40,954 nt of DNA, taken from contig CAKPRA010000013.1 of NCBI GenBank assembly GCA_934180065.1, positions 1 through 40,954 of the forward strand. Reading direction: 5' to 3'. Under the pieces are notes generated by a model. The model was not told the DNA's origin and did not search any database. It saw nothing but the letters and a program-made list of their open reading frames with translations. Source of the DNA: an uncultured Clostridia bacterium (GTDB taxonomy: Bacteria > Bacillota > Clostridia > TANB77 > CAG-508). This document shows, in pieces, positions 17,331-25,577 of the stretch. Both the position numbers and the translations under genes were made by a program. How positions within the stretch are numbered: the first letter of the stretch is position 1; each line of letters starts with the position of its first letter.

Positions 17331-18231
17331 TATACTAAGTTATTTAATAAGTGAAGGTTTTAAAAATGTTTTTAAAAATAAAAAATCAACTTTTGCAGCA
17401 TTGATTATTATGTTTGCAACAATGATAACAGTAGGACTTGGTTTAGCTGGAGCACAAAATATCACGTCAATTATTGATCAATTAGAAAAAGATGTACCAG
17501 TTACAATTTTTATTAAAGATGGATTGTCTACATCAGAGCTAAATAAAATGGAAGACTATATAAGGTCAATAGGATATGTAAATGATGTTGAATATACTTC
17601 GAAACCGGAGGCGCTAAAAAATGCTAAAGAAAAATTAGCAGATAATGCTGATTTATTAGAGCAATATACAGAAAACAATCACCCTTTTAAAGCCTCATAT
17701 GCTATAACATTAAAAAAATTAGAAAATTCAAAAGATGTTGTGGATATTCTTAATATGTCAGATGATATCAAAGAAAATATTGTTGAAATTAAGACATCTG
17801 ATACAGTAATCAATGGACTTAATAAAGCAGATAAAGGCATAAAAATTGTTTTTATATGTATGGCAGTGTTATTAATTGGAGTTTCAATTGTAATAATAAG
17901 TAATACAATTAAATTAACTGTTCATGCAAGAAGAAGAGAAATTTCAATAATGAAATATGTAGGAGCAACAAATAATTTTATTAGGGCACCGTTTATAGTA
18001 GAAGGTATTGTAATTGGAATTATTGCAATTGCAATTTCTATATTATCACTTGGAGGAATATATCGTTTGGTATATAGTAAATTTAATAGTACATTAGTGA
18101 CAAATTTTAGTATAAAATTACTTCAATTTAGTGACATATTCCAAGTAGTAATTATTGTTTATTTAATTTTAGGAATTGGAATAGGTGTTTTAGGAAGTAT
18201 TCTTTCTATGAAAAAATATTTGAAAGTCTAA
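17314..18231 (+). CDS. ftsX: Cell division protein FtsX
   Basis: Membrane partner of FtsE that passes the ATPase cycle to an extracellular hydrolase. About 305 residues: a first helix (about 22-45 of the chain), a large extracellular domain (about 50-165), and three more helices near the C-terminus (about 175-200, 222-245, 270-298), the FtsX topology. The start is uncertain: ATG at 17314 follows GGTGGG by 2-3 nt, GTG at 17320 has better spacing, and ATG at 17296 has no clear ribosome binding site. It overlaps ftsE by 17 nt at the chosen start. Confidence 0.93.
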   Translation: MIVNYNILSYLISEGFKNVFKNKKSTFAALIIMFATMITVGLGLAGAQNITSIIDQLEKDVPVTIFIKDGLSTSELNKMEDYIRSIGYVNDVEYTSKPEALKNAKEKLADNADLLEQYTENNHPFKASYAITLKKLENSKDVVDILNMSDDIKENIVEIKTSDTVINGLNKADKGIKIVFICMAVLLIGVSIVIISNTIKLTVHARRREISIMKYVGATNNFIRAPFIVEGIVIGIIAIAISILSLGGIYRLVYSKFNSTLVTNFSIKLLQFSDIFQVVIIVYLILGIGIGVLGSILSMKKYLKV

Positions 18232-18247
18232 TTTTATGAGGTGAACT

Positions 18248-19441
18248 ATGAAGAAAAAATTCTTATTAATAATAATCATATTATCTTTAATCATAACAAA
18301 TATGTGTACTGTTTTTGCTCAGAAGACATCGCAAGATTATGCAAATGATAAAAAAGAGGTTGAAGCAGATCAAAAAAAGGCTGATGAGCAATTAAAAGAG
18401 GTAGAGGGAAAGCTTGATGATGCATTACAACAAGTTTCAGAAGTATCTGAATCAATCAATTCTGTTGAAACAGATATAAATAATCTTACAAATCAAGTCA
18501 AAGAATTGGATGATTCTATAATAAAAAAACAAAAAGATTTAGAAGAAAAACAAGGTCTTTTAGATGAAAGATTATCAGCTGCATATATGAATAATGCTAA
18601 TACATATTTAGAAGCTTTATTTTCAGGCGGAATAGTTAATTTTGTTTCAAATTATGATATGATTAAACAAATTGCTGAATATGATAATAATTTGATAAAA
18701 AGTGTTAAAGATACAAAACAATCTTTAGAGCAAGAAAAAGAAAAGGTTGAAAAAGTAAAAAGTGAAAAAGAAGAAAAAAAGAATGAACTAAAAAAATTAC
18801 AACAAGAAAAGCAGAAAAAGGTTGATTCATTAACTGCTGAACAAAAAGATATTCAGAAGAAATTAGAAGATTATAATGCTGAAATGAAAAAGCTTGAAAA
18901 ATTAGAAAAGGAGCAAATCGAAAAAGAAAAGAAAGCCAAAAAAGAGGCTGAAGAAAAAGCTAGAATTGAAAATACAAAAAATAATAATACTACAAATAAT
19001 AATGGAGGAAGTAATTCAGGAGGTTCATCAAATCCAACACAGTCAACAGGTGCTTTTATGTGGCCAGTGCCATCAAGTCATCGTATATCTTCAAACTATG
19101 GATATAGAATACATCCAATATACCATACTAAAAAACTTCATGCTGGTATTGATATTGCTGCTGCTGGAGGTGCAGATATTGTTGCAGCAGATTCTGGAAC
19201 TGTAATATTATCAAGTTTTGGATATAATGGAGGTTACGGAAATTACGTTATAATAAGTCATGGAAATGGTGTTACGACAAGATATGCGCATTGTAGTAAT
19301 TTATATGTAAAAGTTGGACAAACCGTTACAAAAGGACAAACAATAGCTGCAGTAGGAACAACAGGTTCATCTACTGGAAATCACTGTCATTTTGAAGTAA
19401 GAATTAATGGCGAAAGCAAAAATCCATTAAATTATGTTTAA
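18248..19441 (+). CDS. PcsB/CwlO-like coiled-coil M23 endopeptidase
   Basis: Secreted peptidoglycan endopeptidase, probably the hydrolase activated by FtsEX. 397 residues: a signal peptide (about 1-25, ending VFAQ), a long coiled coil (about 28-245) rich in Lys and Glu, an Asn/Gly/Ser linker, and a C-terminal LytM/M23 domain (about 270-397). The zinc ligands are present: His and Asp in HAGIDI and the H-x-H motif in GNHCHFEV. It is thus catalytically intact, unlike E. coli EnvC whose LytM domain is degenerate. The gene begins 16 nt after ftsX; in other Firmicutes FtsX contacts the coiled coil of PcsB or CwlO. Confidence 0.93.
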   Translation: MKKKFLLIIIILSLIITNMCTVFAQKTSQDYANDKKEVEADQKKADEQLKEVEGKLDDALQQVSEVSESINSVETDINNLTNQVKELDDSIIKKQKDLEEKQGLLDERLSAAYMNNANTYLEALFSGGIVNFVSNYDMIKQIAEYDNNLIKSVKDTKQSLEQEKEKVEKVKSEKEEKKNELKKLQQEKQKKVDSLTAEQKDIQKKLEDYNAEMKKLEKLEKEQIEKEKKAKKEAEEKARIENTKNNNTTNNNGGSNSGGSSNPTQSTGAFMWPVPSSHRISSNYGYRIHPIYHTKKLHAGIDIAAAGGADIVAADSGTVILSSFGYNGGYGNYVIISHGNGVTTRYAHCSNLYVKVGQTVTKGQTIAAVGTTGSSTGNHCHFEVRINGESKNPLNYV

Positions 19442-19465
19442 TAAAAATAATAAGCAATATTAATT

Positions 19466-19492
19466 AAGAAGGCAGAAAACTGCCTTCTTTTG
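19466..19492 (+). terminator. Rho-independent terminator of the ftsEX operon
   Basis: AAGAAGGCAG (19466-19475) pairs with CTGCCTTCTT (19480-19489) around an AAAA loop, followed by T residues. Confidence 0.9.
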
Positions 19493-19638
19493 AAATAAAA
19501 GATGTTATTATATTTGCTTTTTTTATGTTATATGTAGATATTTAAAATATAATTAAAGTTTAGGTTAAGTTGGTATACTTTATATTATAAATGATTATAA
19601 TATATAAATAATTACATAATTCGGAAGGAGATTTTATT

Positions 19639-20853
19639 TTGAGTAAAAATATAGAGGAAACAAATGAAAAGAAAGTTAAAAAGTCATATGGAGTTTTAAA
19701 AATAATAATTGCCATAATTTTAACTGCTATCATAACATATTTTTGTACAATTAATTTTACACTAAATTCGTATTTAAATGGAGCTGATATTACATATTTA
19801 ACGACAAAATTAGTATTGATTAAAAATAAGCTAGAGGATACATATATTTATGATATGGATTCAGAGAAAATGATAGAAAGCTCTATAAAAGGTTATGTTA
19901 ATGGTCTTGGAGATAAGTATACAGAATATTTGACAAAAGAAGATATGAAGGAGCTACTAGAAACTACTTCTGGGAGTTTTGTCGGTATTGGTGTATATAT
20001 GGTTAATAATACAGCTGACAATACAATAGTAATAGTTGGTGTTATTGATGGCTCTGTTGCACAATCAGCAGGTTTACAAGTGGGAGATATTATTTCTAAA
20101 GTAAATGATATTGAATATAAGGGAGAGCAGTTAGATAAAGTTTCAGAAAGTATAAAAGGTGAAGAAGGTAGTGAAGTAAAAATAACTGTTATAAGAAATT
20201 CGGAGACCTTAGATTTTAATATTAAAAGATCAAGTGTGAAAATTAAATCTGTTGATTCAAAAATGCTTGATGATAATATTGGATATATACAGATAGCATC
20301 GTTTAATGATGGAACCGCTGATGAATTTAAAAGTGCATATAACGAAATTAAGGATAGTGTAAAAAAAGGATTGGTAATTGATTTAAGGAATAATGGTGGC
20401 GGTGTTGTTGACGAATCTTTGAAAATAGCAGAAACAATGGTTGAAAAAGGTAAGACATTACTTATTACTGCTGATAAAAATAAAAATGAAAAAGTTGATA
20501 AATCAAAGGAAAATCCAATTATAAATGTTCCTGTAATTTTATTAATAAATAATTATACAGCGAGTGCTTCTGAGATTTTAGCTGGTACATTAAAGGAAAA
20601 TTGTGGATATAAAATTGTGGGTATACAATCATATGGAAAAGGTGTTATTCAAAGCATATATTCTTTTAAAGATGGAACTGGTTTAAAAGTTACAATGGAA
20701 GAATATTTTACGCCAAATCACAATGTTATTAATAAGGTTGGAATTTCGCCAGATATTGAGGTTGATTTGGATGATGAATGGAAAAATATTTCAAATGTGC
20801 CATATGAAAATGATTTACAGTTACAAAGGGCTGTGGAAGAATTAAATAAATAA
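19639..20853 (+). CDS. S41 family carboxy-terminal processing protease (CtpA/CtpB type)
   Basis: Membrane-anchored serine protease facing outside that cleaves C-terminal regions of exported proteins. The start is TTG at 19639 with GGAAGGAG 8 nt upstream. The 404 residues contain one membrane helix (about 20-42), a PDZ domain (about 105-190, with GLQVGDIISKVN), and the S41 domain. The catalytic Ser is about S309 in TASASE and the general-base Lys about K334 in YGKGVIQ; their spacing of 25 equals that in E. coli Prc. It follows the ftsEX-peptidase unit, as in several Firmicutes, which suggests a shared role in wall remodelling. Confidence 0.94.
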   Translation: MSKNIEETNEKKVKKSYGVLKIIIAIILTAIITYFCTINFTLNSYLNGADITYLTTKLVLIKNKLEDTYIYDMDSEKMIESSIKGYVNGLGDKYTEYLTKEDMKELLETTSGSFVGIGVYMVNNTADNTIVIVGVIDGSVAQSAGLQVGDIISKVNDIEYKGEQLDKVSESIKGEEGSEVKITVIRNSETLDFNIKRSSVKIKSVDSKMLDDNIGYIQIASFNDGTADEFKSAYNEIKDSVKKGLVIDLRNNGGGVVDESLKIAETMVEKGKTLLITADKNKNEKVDKSKENPIINVPVILLINNYTASASEILAGTLKENCGYKIVGIQSYGKGVIQSIYSFKDGTGLKVTMEEYFTPNHNVINKVGISPDIEVDLDDEWKNISNVPYENDLQLQRAVEELNK

Positions 20854-20856
20854 TGT

Positions 20857-20914
20857 AAAAAGCCATGTTGTTATTATGATACGTGAGGTGTAGATTAATA
20901 CAATATGACTTTTT
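20857..20914 (+). terminator. Probable terminator after the S41 protease gene
   Basis: AAAAAGCCATGTTG (20857-20870) pairs with CAATATGACTTTTT (20901-20914) with one mismatch and one G-T pair across a 30-nt loop. The right arm ends in a T run. Repeat copy 5 starts 10 nt later. Confidence 0.6.
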
Positions 20915-20923
20915 GTATTTTTA

Positions 20924-21100
20924 ATAAGCCGGACATATGAATATATATATTAAAATTCTTGACTTGCTGGTCGCCCATGCGAAGTTGTGTGAGAGCGGTA
21001 GTACCCTCGTTTAAGTTTTGTTGTATTAAGAAGTTTTCTAAAAGCTTCCAAGCTGCGCGTCACTTCATTTTAATATATATATTCATATATCCTACTCTAC
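20924..21100 (+). repeat. Interspersed palindromic element, copy 5
   Basis: Full subfamily A copy beginning ATAAGCCGGACATATG. The arms match over 25 positions except the fourth (C opposite A). The G of GTGAAT in the reference arm is A here, and the opposing base in the 3' arm has changed from C to T, so pairing is kept. The core reads CTTGCTGGTCGC, GAGCGGTAGTACCCTCG, CTAAAAGCTTCCAAGCTGCG. It is placed between a terminator and the promoter at 21141. Confidence 0.9.
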
Positions 21101-21140
21101 TTTTTTGAATTATGTTCATTGCGTTTTAGGCTTGAAATCA

Positions 21141-21169
21141 TTGAAAAGCGTTGTAATATATGCTATAAT
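21141..21169 (+). promoter_or_regulatory. Sigma-A promoter of the 21216 gene
   Basis: TTGAAA (21141-21146) and TATAAT (21164-21169) are spaced by 17 nt. The start of transcription near 21176 excludes the in-frame ATG at 21105 and supports the ATG at 21216. Confidence 0.8.
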
Positions 21170-21215
21170 ATATCTATTGGTTAAAATATTATGTTATGTT
21201 TTTAATGGGGGAGTA

Positions 21216-22250
21216 ATGGAAAGTATAGATTTAATTATTAGATCGATATGTCAAGATTTATATGAAAATCTAAGACATAATCACTCAATTTTTTCAGAGC
21301 TGAAATCTATGTTTTATATAAAAAAATTAAATAAGATAAATAAAAAATATGATTATAAATATATTGAATTATTACGTGATGAAATAGGTTTATTATATAA
21401 AAACTATATGGTATTTTGTAAAAAGAAAGAGTATGATAATAATTTAAGAATAATGAAAAAAATATATAATATGTATAAAAGCTTATGTTTTCATATAGAG
21501 CAATTTATGACTGGAAGCGATGATTTGACAAAATATGGAGAATGTAAAGACTTAGAATTATATATCAAAAATTTGGATATGACATATGGTGGTCAAACAG
21601 AAAAATATTTGAAAAGACTAACCAAAAAGAAATTGGGATTACAAAGAAAGCAAATAAAAGATATCTATGAAGATAAGTCTAAAATTATATCTGAAAAAAA
21701 GATTTTGGTAAAAGATTTGCTTCAAGATAAATTGGATAGATGGAATGGAAAATACAAAACAGAAAAAGATTTAGAAATTGTTTATAATTCGGAGAAAGCA
21801 GAATATACTTTAATAAAAATAAAAAATGGTAAATGTATAAATAAGAAAAGGTTTAAAGCAAAAATTAATTTTTCTGATATTGAGCATCTTCAAAAAGTTG
21901 CATTAAAAGATTTAAAAAAATTAAATTTTAGCATTGATATATTAGAAGAATTGAATTTAAGAGCAGATTTACTGAAATATGTGGATCCTTTTATAATATT
22001 AATTTTATGTAAAGAAAATTATTTAGATTATGCTAAGATTTATTTGAGATTAATTTCAGGTAATAGTAGTGTGACAAAAAGACAATTACCATTTAAAATT
22101 GTATATAAAATTGATAAAAATTTCTCAAATGGAAAGATGACACCAGTTAGAAATGAAATAATGGCTAAGATAGCTGAACGAGGATCTTTAAATGTATCAT
22201 ATATGAAAATTTACAAAAATAATAAAAGCAAAATAACAAAAGTTAGCTAA
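21216..22250 (+). CDS. Hypothetical protein, charged and helical
   Basis: 344 residues from the ATG at 21216, which follows GGGGGAG; the longer frame from 21105 runs through the promoter and repeat flank and is rejected. The chain is rich in Lys, Leu, Ile and Asp with long predicted helices and possible coiled-coil parts (about 60-200), followed by a more mixed C-terminal region from about 200. There is no signal peptide, clear membrane helix or known catalytic motif. The YwaF-like gene begins 32 nt after its stop, so they are probably cotranscribed. I recognise no family. Confidence 0.7.
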   Translation: MESIDLIIRSICQDLYENLRHNHSIFSELKSMFYIKKLNKINKKYDYKYIELLRDEIGLLYKNYMVFCKKKEYDNNLRIMKKIYNMYKSLCFHIEQFMTGSDDLTKYGECKDLELYIKNLDMTYGGQTEKYLKRLTKKKLGLQRKQIKDIYEDKSKIISEKKILVKDLLQDKLDRWNGKYKTEKDLEIVYNSEKAEYTLIKIKNGKCINKKRFKAKINFSDIEHLQKVALKDLKKLNFSIDILEELNLRADLLKYVDPFIILILCKENYLDYAKIYLRLISGNSSVTKRQLPFKIVYKIDKNFSNGKMTPVRNEIMAKIAERGSLNVSYMKIYKNNKSKITKVS

Positions 22251-22282
22251 AAAGTATAAATTATTATATTTAGGAGTAAGAT

Positions 22283-23044
22283 ATGTTTTTTTCAAAACCA
22301 GGTATGTATTCTCCATGTAGAATGTATAGTATAGGTCATATTATCTTATTTACAATAACATTTATATCTATTATTCTATTATTACAAATTTTTAAAAAAA
22401 GTAACAAAGATACTGTGAAAAAGATAATTAAGATTGCAACTATTTCATTATGGATATTAGAAATTATAAAAATTATTTTTAATTTAATAATAGGGAATAT
22501 TAGAAATCCAAATCATTATATTCCGCTATATTATTGCAGTTTGATTTTGTATGCGGGATTATTAAGCTCTTTTGCTAAAGGTAATTTAAAAAAAATTGGA
22601 GATGTGTTTATTTCAACAGGGGCTATTGTCGGAGGGACCTTTTTCTTATGTTGTCCAAATACATCATTAACAATGTATCCGATGTTTCATTATATAAGTA
22701 TTCAAAGCTTTATTTTTCATGGTACAATGGTATATTTGGGAATCTTAGTTAATATAACTGATTACGTTGATTTAAAAATAACAGATATAAAATATTATGC
22801 TATATTAGTTTCAATTGTAAGTTTTATATCGTATATAATAAATGGTATATTGGGTACAAATTTTATGTTTATATCTAAGAATTTTCCGAATACACCAGTA
22901 GATATCTTATATAAGGCTACAGGAAAGTTTTTTACATCTGTAATGATTTTAATTCAGATATTAGGTCCATTTTATGTTATGTATCTTATTATACATATTA
23001 TTAAAAGACGTGGATTAAAAAATAAAATTATAGAGCAAATTTAA
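22283..23044 (+). CDS. YwaF / TIGR02206-like integral membrane protein
   Basis: 253 residues with about seven hydrophobic helices. The pattern HYIPLYYCSL in the third helix region, and FHYISIQSFIFHG later, match the conserved PLxxC and His features of the YwaF/TIGR02206 family, which is related to eukaryotic TMEM164. That family has been linked to lipid acyl transfer, but function in bacteria is not settled. AGGAG precedes the ATG. It lies directly behind the unknown gene at 21216. Confidence 0.72.
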   Translation: MFFSKPGMYSPCRMYSIGHIILFTITFISIILLLQIFKKSNKDTVKKIIKIATISLWILEIIKIIFNLIIGNIRNPNHYIPLYYCSLILYAGLLSSFAKGNLKKIGDVFISTGAIVGGTFFLCCPNTSLTMYPMFHYISIQSFIFHGTMVYLGILVNITDYVDLKITDIKYYAILVSIVSFISYIINGILGTNFMFISKNFPNTPVDILYKATGKFFTSVMILIQILGPFYVMYLIIHIIKRRGLKNKIIEQI

Positions 23045-23197
23045 GTAATAATAAATTTAATCTACATATGATTGTGGTTTTAGAATGTGTTGTTAATAAC
23101 TGCTATATATGTATATATTTGCACCAACTGCGAATGCGGTTAAAAAAATGAATGATTGTAATTAATAGCAATAATTTATTTATAATAAAAATTTATA

Positions 23198-23226
23198 TTG
23201 AATAAAAAATTTTCTTGTGATATTAT
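23198..23226 (+). promoter_or_regulatory. Sigma-A-type promoter of the 23286 gene
   Basis: TTGAAT (23198-23203) and TATTAT (23221-23226) are spaced by 17 nt, with TG three bases before the -10 box. The rest of 23045-23197 is AT-rich with nothing I can name. Confidence 0.6.
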
Positions 23227-23285
23227 CCTCTTATACATAAAGAAAAAATTTTCAGTACATAATAATTCTATTAGGAGGTAAAAGT

Positions 23286-24344
23286 ATGGAAGAAAAAGTA
23301 AAAGTTGTTCAATTTGGAACAGGAAAAATGGCAAAATATACTATGAGGTATGTTTATGAAAAAGGTGGAGAAGTTGTAGGAGCTGTTGATGTAAATCCAG
23401 CTGTAATTGGAAAAGATATAGGTGAAATAATAGGATGTGAAAACAAAAATGTAAAAGTAACATCTTTTGAAGATGCAGAAGCAATGCTAAAAGAGGTAAA
23501 GCCAGACATTTGTGTTGTAGAAACTATGAGCTTAATTAAAGATTTGGAAGGTCCTTTTATGTTATGTGCAAAATTAGGAATAAATGCAATAAGCACATGT
23601 GAAGAAGCTTTCTTCCCATGGAACTCAAATCCAAATTTGACTAAGAAGATAGATGAATTAGCAAAACAAACAGGTTGTACAATAACAGGTTCAGGATATC
23701 AAGATATTTATTGGGGGCAATTAATAACAAGTATAGCTGGTTCAACTCAAAAAATAACAAAAATAAAAGGAAGCACAAGTTATAATGTTGAAGATTATGG
23801 TATTGCACTAGCAAATGCTCATGGAGCAGGACTTACTTTAGATGAGTTTGATAAGCAAGTTGCTATTGTAGATAAAATAAGTGATGAAGAAAGAAATAAA
23901 ATAATACAAAGCGGTGATTATTTACCATCATATATGTGGAATACAAATGGTTGGTTATGTGAAAAATTAGGATTAACAATAAAATCACAAACACAAGTAA
24001 CAGTTCCAACAACAAATAAAGAAGATATATATTCAAGCACATTAGGAATGACAGTAAAAGCTGGAGATGCAACAGGAATGAGTGCAGTAGTAACAACAGA
24101 AACTGAAGAAGGTATCACAATAGAATCTGAATGTATAGGAAAAGTATATTCAAAAGAAGATTATGATAAAAATGAATGGACTGTATACGGAGAGCCAAAT
24201 ACAACAATAACAGTAGCAAGACCATCAACAGTTGAACTAACATGTGCAACAATAGTAAATAGAATTCCAGATGTAATAAATGCAGAGCCAGGATATGTTA
24301 CAACAGATAAACTTGGTGATCTACAATTTAAATTAAAAATTTAG
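23286..24344 (+). CDS. 2,4-diaminopentanoate dehydrogenase-like NAD(P)-dependent oxidoreductase
   Basis: 352 residues with an N-terminal Rossmann fold (VVQFGTGKMAKY, then VVGAVDVNP) of the dihydrodipicolinate-reductase type and a C-terminal domain like that of 2,4-diaminopentanoate dehydrogenase (Ord). In ornithine-fermenting Clostridia that enzyme deaminates 2,4-diaminopentanoate to 2-amino-4-oxopentanoate. Motifs such as STCEEAFFPW and GSGYQDIYWGQL fit the family. None of the other ornithine-fermentation genes (oraS, oraE, orr, ortA, ortB) is nearby, so the exact substrate is uncertain. AGGAGG stands before the ATG. Codon use is strongly A-ending, like lysS and unlike aspS. Confidence 0.78.
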   Translation: MEEKVKVVQFGTGKMAKYTMRYVYEKGGEVVGAVDVNPAVIGKDIGEIIGCENKNVKVTSFEDAEAMLKEVKPDICVVETMSLIKDLEGPFMLCAKLGINAISTCEEAFFPWNSNPNLTKKIDELAKQTGCTITGSGYQDIYWGQLITSIAGSTQKITKIKGSTSYNVEDYGIALANAHGAGLTLDEFDKQVAIVDKISDEERNKIIQSGDYLPSYMWNTNGWLCEKLGLTIKSQTQVTVPTTNKEDIYSSTLGMTVKAGDATGMSAVVTTETEEGITIESECIGKVYSKEDYDKNEWTVYGEPNTTITVARPSTVELTCATIVNRIPDVINAEPGYVTTDKLGDLQFKLKI

Positions 24345-24433
24345 ATTAGTATATGGGTAAAAAATAGACATAATATAAATTATGTAATTAATAAAACAAT
24401 TTTTAAGCGATGTTTTTGTAAATAAATAATTTT

Positions 24434-24461
24434 AGGCGGGGGATATATTCCTTTGCCTTTT
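24434..24461 (+). terminator. Possible terminator after the 23286 gene
   Basis: AGGCGGGGGA can pair, with G-T pairs, with TTCCTTTGCCT around TATA, followed by TTT. It is the only G-rich hairpin in the 173-nt gap. Confidence 0.4.
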
Positions 24462-24517
24462 ATTATTAATACAAGCAAAAATCAAATAACATATAAATAA
24501 AAGGGGAGATAAAAATA

Positions 24518-25378
24518 ATGGATAGGTATAAATCAACAAAAAAAGCAAGTATCTTAGGTATAATTGGTAATGTTTTTTTGCTTATAATAAAAGGGATAAT
24601 AGGATTTATGACAAATAGTCAGGCAATGATTGCTGATAGTGTTAATAGTGCTGGAGATATTTTTTCGTCATGTATGACATTTATAGGAAATAAAATAGCA
24701 AGCAAACCTAGTGATGAATCACATAATTTAGGTCACGGAAAAGCTGAATATATTTTTTCATTACTAATAAGCTTGTCAATGATTTTTGTGGCAATAAAAT
24801 TACTGATTGATTCGGTTCAGTCATTAAGAAATTCTGAGGGATATACTTTTTCATGGTTTTTAATTGTTGTATGTATTGTGACAATTGCAACAAAATTCGG
24901 CTTATACATATATACACATTCATTATCTAAAAAACATAATAATTTGCTAATTGAAGCAAATGCCAATGACCACAGAAATGATTGTGTTGTTACAACTTTT
25001 AACCTAATAGCTGCATTATTAAGTTTAAAACATATATTATGGTTTGATGGAGTTGTTGGTATAGGTATTTCATTATGGATTTGCTATACCGGGATTAAAA
25101 TATTTATAGAAAGCTATAATGTTTTAATGGATAAATCTATAGATGAAGAAGATAAAAATAAGGTTTTAGCAATAATAGATAGACATCCGGAAGTAAAAAA
25201 AATTCAACATTTTAATTCAACTCCTGTTGGATATAAATATCAAATTTCATTTACAATATATGTAGATGGAAATTTAACAACATACCAAAGTCATGAGATT
25301 GCAAATAACTTGGAAAAAGAGATTGATAGGGAAATAGATGAGATATATTTGACAGTGATACATGTAAATCCTATTTAA
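24518..25378 (+). CDS. Cation diffusion facilitator exporter, manganese-type site
   Basis: 286 residues, six predicted membrane helices and a cytoplasmic C-terminal domain, the CDF exporter architecture. Family motifs are IADSVNSAGD, LGHGKAEY and ANANDHRND. The transport site is read as Asn43-x3-Asp47 in helix 2 and Asp151-x3-Asp155 in helix 5. Zinc and iron exporters usually have His/Asp or Asp/Asp sets, while Asn-Asp-Asp-Asp is the set described for the Mn2+ exporter MntE of Streptococcus. Manganese export is therefore inferred. GGGGAG precedes the ATG. Confidence 0.88.
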   Translation: MDRYKSTKKASILGIIGNVFLLIIKGIIGFMTNSQAMIADSVNSAGDIFSSCMTFIGNKIASKPSDESHNLGHGKAEYIFSLLISLSMIFVAIKLLIDSVQSLRNSEGYTFSWFLIVVCIVTIATKFGLYIYTHSLSKKHNNLLIEANANDHRNDCVVTTFNLIAALLSLKHILWFDGVVGIGISLWICYTGIKIFIESYNVLMDKSIDEEDKNKVLAIIDRHPEVKKIQHFNSTPVGYKYQISFTIYVDGNLTTYQSHEIANNLEKEIDREIDEIYLTVIHVNPI

Positions 25379-25465
25379 GAATTTGTGATTTATATTATTA
25401 TATAATGAATATGAATTGTAACAATAATTGTGATTAAGGGGATATTACTGAAATTCTTTGAAAAC

Positions 25466-25494
25466 TTGCAATTTACATAAAATTATGCTATAAT
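25466..25494 (+). promoter_or_regulatory. Sigma-A promoter of the alpha-CTD-like gene
   Basis: TTGCAA (25466-25471) and TATAAT (25489-25494) are spaced by 17 nt. Transcription would start near 25501 and give a 77-nt leader. Confidence 0.8.
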
Positions 25495-25500
25495 ATAAAA

Positions 25501-25577
25501 TATGAGTGGGGATTCGCCCACGAAACACACTTTCAGTGTGACCACATTGACAACCGAATATACAGGAGGTATTATTT
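25501..25577 (+). promoter_or_regulatory. Structured 5' leader with two hairpins
   Basis: Hairpin 1 is GTGGG (25506-25510) with CCCAC (25517-25521), loop GATTCG. Hairpin 2 is CACACT (25526-25531) with AGTGTG (25535-25540), loop TTC. A 37-nt single-stranded part follows and ends in AGGAGG before the ATG. The leader is much richer in GC than its surroundings. No terminator is formed, so protein binding, RNA stability or translational control is more likely than attenuation. I recognise no known riboswitch. Confidence 0.5.

Noticed and set aside
21105..21215. N-terminal extension of the 21216 gene
   Set aside because: It includes the promoter boxes at 21141-21169 and has no ribosome binding site.
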